Positions 43,691 through 55,202 of a stretch of 64,000 bases of DNA are shown here, one piece after another. The position numbers and the translations under genes were made by a program. The notes below the pieces were generated by a model. It ran no database searches and was not told the DNA's origin. It was given only the letters and a program-made list of their open reading frames with translations. This DNA comes from Artemia franciscana. Lineage: Eukaryota; Arthropoda; Branchiopoda; Anostraca; Artemiidae. Location: assembly GCF_032884065.1 (NCBI RefSeq), contig NC_088868.1:3529043-3593042 (forward strand). The letters are read 5' to 3'. Numbering within the stretch: position 1 is the first letter of the stretch; each line of letters starts with the position of its first letter.

Positions 43691-46600
43691 TTCAATCAAT
43701 CATGGAAAAGGGCATAGATTTCCCAGACGTAGTAATAGAAAGCGTTAAGGCAAAAATGGTTTCATGGCTCAAGCATTTTCGTAGAGTCTGAAAGACTTTT
43801 GCCATTCTCTTTACACAATGCATACACTCAAAACTAAGCATTAACCAATGAGTAATATTGTCAAACTTAGAAAGTGATTGTATACTTACAACCTTATTCT
43901 TTTTCAGAACCATAGACGTCACTTTGATTGCACCTGGGACGACAGTGGAACTAACTTCATTGATAAATATATCTAGAAAACAGTCCTTTCCTGTGAAAAT
44001 AAATCATGCTGCTGGTATCATTCAAAAAAAAAAAAAAAAAACTCGGGACTTTTTTCTTTTACATTAGAATTTACATTAGTTCATTACTGTACTGTTGACA
44101 ATAAATTAATTTCTTTTAGTACACATTTCATAGCATTAGCGCGTTGTAGACGTGGGCAAGGATATTTGTCCAGCACTAGGGCTCGTCTTACATGATTACA
44201 CGGTGTTGCAATTGATCTTGCACTTTTTAATGATATGAATTTTGCCTGACTCAGCTCAAAAACTGTTTTTCAGAAATAAAATATGACTCAGAATAAGATA
44301 TTCCGTCTATTCAAAGCAATTTTCTCATTTTACAGGGCAAGATTTAAATGTTCAAGTAAAAAAACAGTAGCAAATTTTTACAGTCTCTTGCGATGTTATG
44401 TGACTTAAAAGCTAATACAAAAATCGTTTTAATAACATGAAAGTAGATGGTGATATTGCAGGTCAAACGAGCAGAAATTATAATGTATACGAAGGATTAC
44501 CACCGCCCTCCTCCCAAAGTTGATTACGGTATCATTTGACTGATGTTTTACTGAAAGCACTAAAGAGTGCGACAAATATAGTCTGTTGGTCATTGCAAGT
44601 GTTTTATTTACCGGTTCTGTTTCGAAGCATTTGAACTACAAGTTTTAGGCTATTGCTTACAGCAAACACAAACAAATAAGTCTTTAATTCAAAAAAAAAT
44701 TATAATAATAAGCTGTTCATAAAGATGCTCTAGTGTTAAGACTGCCACTCTTGAAGCTTTGGAGAAAGATGTTAATTTCAGCGTAAAAAGTCGGGAGTTT
44801 AGGGGCGGCAGCCCCCATTTATATCCAGGGTATTTTGGGTTTTAATGTCACTCTTTACTTCTATATTAAAAGTAGTTTTTCAGTTAATTTCAATTTGTTC
44901 TTGATATCAAGGGAGTTAAAATAACTTAAAAGACTATTTTGATAATGAATTTAATTCTATGCAAGAAATCTTTCAAACTTTAAAGTTTGTTCCAAATCTA
45001 GATCGTTTTGTTTTTTTATAAGATATTTTTTTGTCATTTTACATTTTTTTTTCTATTGTTCATTTACTAACAGTTATATCACAATTGTATACGAACACTT
45101 GATTTTCATGAGTCAATGTCAGAATTTTTAGGTCATAAAACTAATAATTTGGTGTTTCTCTGCACACATTAGAAGCAAAGCGCAAAAATTACCCACCTTG
45201 CTTTGCTTGATAAAGGCTAAAACTAAACAACTCACTCAAAAAACACGAGCTTTTCAAGTCTAAGCTAAAGAAAAGTCCACGTATCTATAAACATTTCGCT
45301 CTAGTATTCTGGATTTTTTTAAAAATTTCATCCTTCTTATTGGCTCTCACGCTTGTAACTAGTTCGGCAAGAACATCAGCAACATACACAGTTAATTGCC
45401 GAATATAGCAATAGCGTCATTTCTTTTGTAAGGACTAGACAACTTAAAGCTGATTTACGCGTTTTATGCTAATAAGATATAAAACCGATGGTTTAAGATT
45501 AAAACAAAAAGAAGGAAAATGATGATTTTAGTATTAGTACAGCTAAGCAAGAGATCATAAGTTCAGAGACCAGCCAATTATGTCATAGAGAAATCACTTC
45601 GTAATTTCTAATAAGAAATTCTTTCCTTTTAAACTATATGGAAGGTTTCACCGTCCTCAACCATTCTTACCATTTTCTAATATGTTCTGTTCCGTTCTGT
45701 TTCTCTTCTAGATTTTTTTTTTTTGTTTTTTTTTGGAGTGACAAGTTTATTCAGTAACTTTCGTGCAATTTACTCGCAATAAAAAAGAAGCAACAATTTT
45801 CAGCACAGTAAAGGAATATGTAATAAATAATGACCATAATGAAACCTCTCAAGGTATTGGATCGGATAACTTTAGCTCACAATATTGTCCCTTTCAATAG
45901 GAAAAATCATAAACTTAAAAAAAAACTAGTCTTTTGAGAGTTATTTTTTCTTCCACTGAAGACCGCTGTTTAACAGTGACTTAGCTATAAGATACAAGAA
46001 ACAAATTTAAGAATTCTAAGAAACAAATTTGAAGCAAAATTGTTAAAAAAAGAAAGAACGTTTACAGCTGGAGAAGAACACGACGGTACATGATCTTAAA
46101 TGGTTTTTTTCTTTCTAGATTTGTTTCTAAATAAATACTTCAATTTTACGATAGCTTTCTTCAATATCCTCCAAATTTAAAGTGTGTTGTCGACGAATAT
46201 TTAATAGCTACGTTTTCATAACGTTAATAAAACTTAGATTTATTCTTAGCAATTTTTTTTTTAATTAGTTTCGACAATATCTCGATGCGTAGATTATTAT
46301 TGTGTTGACATGTTAACAGTGGAAAATAGAGGCAGAGCGTAGGAGTAGGCTCTCTCTTGCAGGAGCAAAAGTTAATGTAACAGGGAATGATTTTATATTC
46401 AAACATGCAAAACAAGCAACTATCTGCTGAAGGTAATATCTTCAAGCCAAAGTTACACCTGCCTTTTGTTAGAAACGAAGGGCTTAGGATAGATCGTCTA
46501 GTAATTTTACAGAATTTAGCTCATCTACAAAGAAGGCCCATCACTAATACCGTCTTCCAAGGCCAGTGTTGCAATTGAAAGTCGTTATCATAAAGATAAA

Positions 46601-47419
46601 GCGTGAACTGAAAAACCCTTTTCAGGCAGAATTAAATCTTAATAAGGCAAGTCTTGAAGACCCTCAGGCTATATGAAACTTAGTAAGTTTTTCGTCACAG
46701 GTTTTCGTTTAGAAAATTGACAGCAGAATTTTAAAAAGGCAAAGCTCCATGATTACATTCGCTAGTAAATACACAGTTGAAATCCGGTGGAAGCAAGTCT
46801 GCATTTTAGATTTTAGAGGTTATGAAGAAGAATTTTGACAAAGATTTCTGGCGCATCTTGACTGTACAAGTTTAAAAAATAAACAAAATCCAATAGTCCA
46901 AGCCACATGGAGTAACTTTCGTCTCTAACTAGCACAATCTATTTTGTATGTTAGGCTAATTCTATCAAGAGTTCGTGATGCTCTACACAACCTTTCTAAG
47001 AGACGAAGAAAGTGCTTTCAAAAAAAGAAAAAAGAACAGTTTTATTTTATAATAGCTAAATTTTTACTAATTAAAATAAAAATAAAAGTTTTTAACTAAA
47101 GGAATTATTTTATTTTATTAAATTTCTATATAGCAAAAGCTTTTCTGTCTTCTTGCTTTGGCTTAATAAACTACATAAAACACAAAAAAATGTAAAAACA
47201 AACCTACTCAATGGTTGACGACATTTAATTACGGTAATTCAATTTAAGACCAAAAGCACAAAATTAAGCGAGTTAAATACGTTTGTCTGTTCACATTCAA
47301 ATATGCTGTGAATTTTGAGTAAATAAGTATTTGAAAAAATAAACAATACTGGGAATATAAATACATAAAATAACAATAGAATAATATATTCGAAAGATAG
47401 AATAGACTTCTAAAAATCT
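43691..47419. other. No gene recognised; one repeat fragment
   Basis: A fragment at about 44750-44890 ('ggcggcagcccccatttata', 'gggttttaatgtcactcttt') again resembles a fold-back family arm. A minus-strand double AATAAA near 47107-47122 could serve as poly(A) signal for the gene ending at 47420. The remainder is AT-rich and unassigned. Confidence 0.4.
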
Positions 47420-50400
47420 TTAACTATACAGAAAGTCATACAAATCCCCTGTTCTTTCCTTTCTCGGTTTTGTAGGTGGCACTTCTTCTGAATTGTAATT
47501 ATTCATGTTTTTACTAGGTACAGAGTTACTATCAAATAGCTCAGCGTTTGTCACAGATAATTTCATAAGAACTCTCCTCTTTTCCGGAGGAATAGAAGGA
47601 TTGCTGCTTAATATTTTTAATTGGTCTTTCAAGTCAACGAAAATATTAGAGTGGGTGCTATCGTTTTTTCTACACTGAAAAGTTTCACAATTGGCGTTTT
47701 CCACTTTAGGAGGCTCCCCTTTAGAACTGTAAATTATCTTAGAAGTGGGCACAGGAGTTTCACTAACAAGTTTATTTTCAAGCGAAAGACCTTTCAAGGT
47801 TTCTTTAATGACGTCTCTTGGGCAAAAACTTTCAACCACTACATCTCGGGACGACAAACGAGACAGAATCTTTCTCAGAGGAGATGGTAGTGACATACCA
47901 TTGATGCATGTTTCAGAAGATTCAACAGTGTGCTTGACATTTTGTATCAGTTCGGTATGATTAGCTTTGGACTTACACTCTTCGAGGTCTACTTTGCTGC
48001 TGGAACCTTGGGAGATTTTGTACTTTTTGGAGTGTACACGATTATAATTTGTTTTGTTTATTAAATTACAGTTCCTCTTAGGTATACGAAAGTCACCTTG
48101 TGAGCGCAAGTTTTGTGCCGAAGACTCAACTTCAGCTCCTCGAATATCAACGACCTTAAACGAAGGTTGAACAAGTCTATCGCACGTCCAATTAACATTT
48201 AAATTTACTTTAGAGGTCGAACTGGAAGGTGGGGCATTTTTTCGCTTTGAAGCCATCCTTTTTTGATAAACAGTCACATAGCTGCCCCCATTAGATATCA
48301 AGGAAGAACTTGTCTTATTCAATTTAATGGAATTGCCTTTCTTTTTGCTGACACTAGTTCTGAATGGAGTAGAAGCCATTAATGGCTTTGTACTTTCTGC
48401 TGATTCCCTGCTTTTACTTTTAGAACTAACAGTCTTGTTCTTTGAAACTAAGCTCTCATTCCCATGGCTATCATAGTCAATATAAAGGCGGCGAGACGTC
48501 TCAGGATCCAAATCTTCTGAGAAAGCTTTATCTTTCTTTATCATAATATGTTCTTGAAAGTCCCTTTGCACTACTGACTGCAACTCTTTAGGATTATCTT
48601 CTCTTAAAACGGAAGGGATATCACTCATCTGAGAGCCATGCAGTGCATGTGGATCTCTGTAAAAAGCAGGAGATTGGACTTCAATTGATGAAAGACCGTT
48701 TCCAGCCGAATTCTCTTGATAGCGAGTTCTTCCATACAACAGTTTTTTAGGAGTTGGATTTTCGACTGGCAAAAATATATTTCGCAGTCGTTTAGGAGAG
48801 AAATACTCATATTCAAAAGTTTTTTTGGAATGCAGATTTCTGGGATCTACTAGATTAAAACTAGGAAGTTGCTCAAGAGGGATTTCAATGATACCCGGAA
48901 ACAAAGTCATCTGCATTGGAAATTTGTCATCCTTTAGGTGACGACATGCCTTGGTATCTGAAGACGGTAAGTTATCCACTAGCAGTGAAGGACCATCTGT
49001 GTGCTGAAAAACCTTCGATGATGATATCTCCTCTCGCTTATCTATGGCAGAGGTTATGTCACTCAAGTTTGAAACACACTCAGAACTTCCTTCTATTAAG
49101 GTTTTGCATTCAGAAGCTAATGTTTCAGATTGGCAATTCTGACTGTTATCTTGATCGTATGAACCATTTTTTCTAGGTGTATTAACAATGGAATGACTTA
49201 TACTGCTTAAATCAGAAACCAGGTTAGGGTCTTCCGTGTGCCATGAATCTGTACAGAACGAGGGATCACAAGAAGATGAAAAGTCACCTGAAAAAGATAA
49301 AATTGGTGATGCCTGCGATTGGAGAGAAGTAGATTTTCGACCAGCTGATTTTGTCACGGACTTTTCCTCTTTTCTTCTATAACTATCATTATCTTTGCGG
49401 ACCCGAGTCCTTTTCTTATTATTTTTCTTTGTAAACACGTCATTCTTTAATGCCTCCGTTTCACAATTCGTATACTCAAAATGCAAATTTGAACCTGAAA
49501 CTTCAGCTTCTGGCATGCTCATTAAGCTAGCTTTGGATACTGGAAAGTCAGCAGAATCTCCAGACCCCAAGAAACCCCGAAATCCAGCTTTTCTATTGGC
49601 TTCACACAGATCCAAGTCTCTACCAGCTTTGTCACGGCGGCAAACTTTACTTCTGAGAACATTTGGCGGTGCGTTTAAATCTAATTCCACAAATTCCTCT
49701 TTACATGAACGAGATCTAGTGGTTCGCTTAGAGGGAAGCTCCGTTTTCTGCTCACCCTTTTCTTTACATTCTTCTTTGGTATTTCTGGAATAATCCAAGT
49801 CATCCACAATCATATTTATAGGTGAGACATGAAGAGTAAACAAAGTTTTTTCATCTACTTCAACATCACTACATGTTTCTTTTTTTGTCGGTTTATCTTT
49901 TTCAGTTAGGTCCTCTGTAGCGATTTCTGATGTACATTTTAGCATTCTCTTTTTCTTACTTTTCTCGTTTGCTTTAGTTTCTTCTTTCCTTTTACGTTTC
50001 TTCTTCGGTCTAGGGCTAGACTTTTGATCAACTTTGTTTTTTTTTGCCAGAACTTACCTTGTTATATACTAAATCTTCTTGCTTTTGATGTAGGAGAGTA
50101 TTTTCTGAAGGTTGTATCGGTTCATTCTGTCTAATTCTTGAGGCAGGAATAGTTTCTTTTTTTCAACACCATGCTTAGCCTGGCTATTTTGGACAAGTTT
50201 TTCCAGCCCTTCACTTTTATCGTTCTTGCTAAAAATAAATTCTGAGCGTCCATTCATAGGTGTGTCCTTTTCAAGCTCGCTACCAATATTAATCAGAGCA
50301 TTCTCAGCTGAGTCAAGAGATTCATTTCTCAAAAGATTAAGTTCACTTCCATTATCAATATTTTTATCACTTGATGATAGGTAATAATTACTAAGGAGCA

Positions 50401-51273
50401 CCTGTGTAGGGCTGATATTGCGGGCAAAAGTGTCATGTTTTAGCTCTGATAACCTCGGAGTGTTTAATGTGCACCCCATCGCTCCCTTAGAATCAAGAGA
50501 TTCTTGGAGCAGTCTTGGAGTTGCAGGGGGCCCTTCAAGAAAAGGACTCTCTGATGAGAGAGGTAAATAAGAGAAACCTTTGGTGAGCGATAACTGAAAA
50601 GGGCTTGAAGATTCAGAAGAAAATGTATATTTTCCTGGTGTTGCTGGAATTGAGTCATTGCTATCTTTTGAAGGGGTTTTAAAGTCACTAGGGTCAAATG
50701 TATGTTTCACTAAAGTCAAACAATCTGAGTTCACTTTTTCTCGATTCACTAACGGCTCAGATAAAGTTGGTTGGTTTTCTACATTCATTGGTAGGCTTCG
50801 GCTTTGCTTTGGTTCAGTAATACGGACAGACGAAGCGCTATCCATTAACTTCTCTTTAGCTATACTGTTTAAAGCAAACACTCGATGAACTAGTTCAGCT
50901 GCATTACAAAGTTTGCTATGAGATGAACAGGCCACTTTGTCTTCAACTAGTAGCGGCAATTTGGGTTGGACTGATTCTTCAACTGCTACGACAGACACAT
51001 TATCACAGTTCCTAATTACTTCTATTTCACCTGAAGAAGCACATGAGACATCACATTTGCTCCCTCCTTCTTCTCCATTTAATTCTTCACTACACTTTAA
51101 CTCATCATCTTGTTTTAAAGGGGTTTGTAAAGAATCTTCGATTTGTTGGGCAAACCTAATGGTTGAATCTGTTATTTTCTTTGATTTTTTCTCGTCATTT
51201 TCCGATATAGAAACGTTAGCATCATAAGAGTTCCGCATCTTCTTCGAAATTGCCTTTTGCTTCTTATTACTTT
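47420..51273 (-). CDS. Large Ser-rich nuclear-type protein, 3' terminal exon (possibly NPAT/mxc-like)
   Basis: The acceptor 'ttctttttag' at 51274 opens a 3.85-kb exon reading SNKKQKAISKKMRNSYDANV onward and ending ERTGDLYDFLYS-stop at 47420. It has many proline-directed sites in its first third (LQTPLK, FKTPSKDS, IPATPGKY, PPATPRLL, LNTPRLS, ISPTQV), basic clusters (SSPRPKKKRK, KNNKKRTRVRK) and no enzyme domain. Size, disorder and TP-rich blocks such as SLTKGFSYLPLSSESPFLEG recall the histone-locus activator NPAT/Mxc, a CDK2 substrate; this is weak. The frame breaks at three places, 50157-50163, 50037-50045 and 49990-49993, each a T run on + (A run in the gene). Single-base changes would keep one frame, so assembly error is likely. 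A GTAAGT at about 50055 could instead be a real donor. Confidence 0.8.
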
Positions 51274-51954
51274 CTAAAAAGAAAAAAAAAAGGTAAGGAA
51301 GAAATAGATCTTAGATGTATAATAGATATGTAAAGAGTTAAAAACAGCTCATTTTAAATATTTCGAGAATCTAGACGAAAGTTCGTATTTTATTTGAATA
51401 TTGACAGAAGCAAAACCGTTTGCAGCCCTATAATAACTTACACCCTCTTTAATGACTTATGCACGCCTAGTTTTTTACCCTTTCAATAAATCTGCATATT
51501 GAATCAAGATAAATATTTACATCATTCTTTTGTCCTTTCTAATTCATTATATACTTAGCATAATATATAATATACTTTAACTTTAAAAAAATAAATAACT
51601 GTGTTTATATTAGTGATACCTATATTTTCACCAATTCTGATGCCAACTCAACTAAAAATCCCAATTCTGGTTATTAGTGGTATGATATCTCTCCTCTGAC
51701 AATGCTAATAATAATAATCATAATAATTTATTTATAATCCACAGCACACAACGATGTGAGGATAGTGGAGTAAAAAGAGAGAAAACAAAATCAACGTCAT
51801 AAAAGAAAACAACACAAGAAAAAAACAACAACACATAATTACAATTTTTCACTGTTTTAAGTTTAATCACTGTTCCTTTATTTTTGAACACTAAGCTTTG
51901 AAATCGTCAAAAAAGAGAAAAAAAACCTCAAAGCTTTTACCTCCGATAACCTTG
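51274..51954. other. Intron of the large nuclear-type gene, no feature
   Basis: AT-rich with 'aataataatcataataa' at 51710-51735. Nothing was recognised before the repeat that starts at 51955. Confidence 0.5.
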
Positions 51955-53885
51955 AAACAAAAAGAGCTAAGAGCTCATATGTCACTCGTGACGAGGTCAG
52001 AAGAGTCAAGAGCTCATATGGCATGAGCTCTAGCAAAATTCTAACAATCAATAGACTGATTTAAAAGGAAAATCAGAGGCTGAATGCCGGTCAGGATTTA
52101 AAATAAGAGCTCTGAGACACGGGGTCCTTTTAAATATCAAAATTCATCAAGATCCGATCACCCACTCGTAAGTTAAAAATGCCTAATTTTTCTAATTTTT
52201 TCCTCTCTTTTCAGCCCCCCCGCCAGGTGGTCGAATTGCGAAAAAAGACTTTAACAAGTCAATTTGTGCGGGCCCCTGACACGCCTACCGATTTTCATCG
52301 TTCTAGCACGTGCAGAAGCACCAAACTCGCCAAAGCACTGGACCCCCCCCCTAACTCCCCAAAATGAGGCGGATCCAGTCTGGTTATGTCAATCACATAT
52401 CTACGACATTTGCTTATTCTGCCCACCAAGGTTCATCCCGGTCTCTCCACTCTAAGCGTTTTCGAAGATTTCAAGTTTCCCCCTCCAACTCCCCCAAATG
52501 TCACCAAATCTGGTCGGGATTTGAAATAAGAGCACTGAAACATAAGCTCCTTCTAAATATCAAATTTCATTAAGATCCAGTCACCCGTTCTTAAGTTGAA
52601 AGTACTTCAAATTTTTTAATTTTTCCGAATTAACACCCCCCCCCCTAACTCCCCCAAAGAGATAAAATCCGTTCTAATTATGTCAATCACTTATTTAGAA
52701 CTGGTGCTTATTCTTCCAATCAAGTTTCATCCTGATCTCTCCACTCTAAGCGTTTTCCAAGATTTCCGGTTTCCAAGATTTGTTTCCCCCCTCCGACACC
52801 CTATGTCCCCGGATCCAATTCGAATTGAAAATGGAGCATCTGAGACATAAGACCTTTCTATATATCAAGTTTCGTTAAGATCCTATCACCCATTCGTAAG
52901 ATAAAGATAACTCAATTTTCACGTTTTCCAAGATTTCCGGTTTCCCCCTCCAACTACCCCACTGTCACTGGATCTGGTCAGGATTTATAATAAGAGCGCT
53001 GAAGCACAAGACCCTTTTAAATATCAAATTTTGTTAAGATCTGATCATCCGTTCGTAAGTTACAAATCCCTCATTTTTCTAATTTTTCCGAACTACCCCC
53101 CCAAACTCCACCAAAGAGAGCACATCCGTCCGGTTATGTCAGTCGCGATATCTTGGACTTGTGCTTATTCTTCCCACCAAGTTTCATCCTGATCTTTCCA
53201 CTCTGAGCCTTTTCCAAAATTTCCGCCCCCCCTCCATTCCCCCCAATGACACTGAATCCCGTCAGGATTTAAAATAAGACATTCGAGTTACGAGGCCCTC
53301 CTAAATATGAAATTTCATTAAGATCCAATCACTCCTTCGTAAGTTAAAAATTCCTCATTTTTTCCAATTCCCCCCCCCAGCTCCCCCAAAGAGAGCGAAT
53401 CCTTTGCGGTTATGTCAATCACGTATCTAGGATTTGTGCTTATTTTTTCCTCAAAGTTTCATCCTGATCCCTCCACTCTAAGCGTTTTCCAAGATTTTAG
53501 GCTCCCCCCTCCAACTCCCCTTAATGTCACCGGATCCGGTCGGGATTTAAGCAAGAGCTCTGAGACACACTATTCTTCTAAATGACAAATTTCATTAAGA
53601 TCCAATCACCTGTTCGTAAGTTAAAAACACCTCATTTTTTCTAACTTTTCCGAGTTAACCGTCCCCTGACTCCTCACCCCCCCCCCAGATGATCGAATCA
53701 GGGAAACGACTATTCTGAATTTAATCTAGTCTTGTCCCTGATACGCCTGCCAAATTTCATCGTCCTAGCTTGTCTGGAAGTGCCTAAATTAGCAAAACCG
53801 GGACAAACAGATAGACAGACAACAGAGTTTGTGATCGCTATATGTCACTTGGTAAATACCAAGTGCCATAAAAAATTTACTGTCT
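51955..53885 (+). repeat. Composite dispersed repeat with about 6 internal subrepeats
   Basis: A core 'gatc(c/t)(a/g)atcacccgttcgtaagtta' followed by 'ctcatttttctaatttttcc' recurs at about 52155, 52570, 52885, 53040, 53325 and 53605. Between the cores are 'gttatgtcaatcac', 'ccaagtttcatcctgatc' and 'cactctaagcgttttccaag' blocks and C runs before 'aactccccc'. It ends near a perfect hairpin cacttggta-aa-taccaagtg (53846-53865). A partial copy in opposite orientation at 26770-27215 adjoins a Helitron helicase relic. The 3' hairpin would fit a Helitron, but the CTRR end and 5' TC could not be placed. Confidence 0.85.
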
Positions 53886-54617
53886 GCAGATGAACAATGT
53901 TGAATTCATTATGATTTTTAATGCGTAAAATTTCGTCAGCTAGTCTTTGAGCTAGAATTACTAGAAGAAGAATTATGTTGGGCAGTGTACCCGACAGCCC
54001 GAACCAGACTGTAGATGAGCCTCTTCAAATAGGACCAGTGGGAAAAGAGACAGTATATGTTTGTCTAACTCCAGCTTTCCACCAGCATTGGTGGATTGAA
54101 GAGCTTTATGCAGAAAGGTAGGATATAAGAAAGCGTGGGTGAAGTCTATAAGTGATCTTTTCTTTGTCATTTGTCAAACCTAAATGAAAATAGCTAAATA
54201 AATATCAATCAAAATCAAGTTGGTGGACTGTGATGAAAAAGTTAAAGGCCAGGGCTAATTGGAAAAAAAATCAAGACAGATAGTCTGAGTGAGAGGCAAA
54301 GCTGGCATAAGGCAGTTTTGATGTCATTTCACTTGTAGATAGATGGTCTAGCATACATTCATCCTAGAGCAGAACTAACGGTTAATTTAATAGTCTATGA
54401 GCCATTTGAAGGCTCATAGTTTTGCATCTAGATATCGCAACTCATGCTTACGGCTGAATTAGACACTTATTATTTCAGGAAATTCATTTTAAGATGAAAA
54501 GGAATTGGTTGGAATAAATATTAAAAGTGTTTTTAAACCATTACATTAAACATAAAGTATATTTAACTTCTTCAACTGCAGTTAAGAAGTCAGGAACCTA
54601 ATAATTAAACAACTTAC
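53886..54617. other. Intron; dispersed repeat copy 2 at 54220-54385
   Basis: 54220-54385 is the second copy of the repeat at 8565-8750 ('gacagatagtctgagtgag', 'aggcaaagctggcataag', 'atgtcatttcacttgtaga'). Nothing else was assigned. Confidence 0.65.
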
Positions 54618-55202
54618 TCTTAATAATGTTGTCTTGCTTTTTATTTTTGGCTTCGAGTTTGTGTTTAGTAGAAAAAGGCTTCTTTTTTCTCTTCTTTCTT
54701 GCTGCTGAACTGACAAGTTCCTCTTCTGGAATTTTGACTAGAGAACGGAGTCCCTCGTCCCAAGTTTTCTTCACTGTTTCTGAGGTTACAGAGGGCACAG
54801 ATGCTGATTTATCACCAGGGAACTGATCTTCTTTCTCATTTTCGGTTGTACCTTTCAATGGTGAATCATCAAAGTGCAATGTTCGAACGTGGCTAGTAGG
54901 TTTTTTCACCAGCACTGGAACAATACGCCGAAAGTTTTTCTTTGCTAAGACTTCTTTTGGCTGATGACTCTCCACAGTATTTTTCGGTAATAAAAGATGA
55001 ACTGAAGCTGACTTTTGATCAGCTATTTTTGGCTCTATGATCAATGACTGACTGTCTCTTTCATCATCTCCTTCACTACTCTTCTCCTTTTCATTCCTCA
55101 GTAGTGACTTCGGTGAATCTTCTCTTTGATATAAACCCGCTGGATCAAGTTCTATTTGCTTATTGGCTTCTATCATAGCCATATCAATGCTAGCCCAAAA
55201 GT
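54618..55202 (-). CDS. Large nuclear-type protein, penultimate visible exon
   Basis: The acceptor 'tatcttagtttcag' precedes ACTTTTGGGCT; the donor is AAGA|GTAAGTTG. It encodes DFWASIDMAMIEANKQIELD, an acidic Ser/Glu stretch, RRIVPVLVKKPTSHVRTLHF plus DDSPLKG, then KKTWDEGLRSLV and a strongly basic ARKKRKKKPF region. The phase matches both neighbours (one base in from 59223, one base out to 51273). The SHVRTLHFDDSP block followed by WDEGLRSL is what I associate with arthropod NPAT/mxc-like proteins (human NPAT has HRRVLCFDST). This is memory-based and weak. The basic clusters predict nuclear location. Confidence 0.8.
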
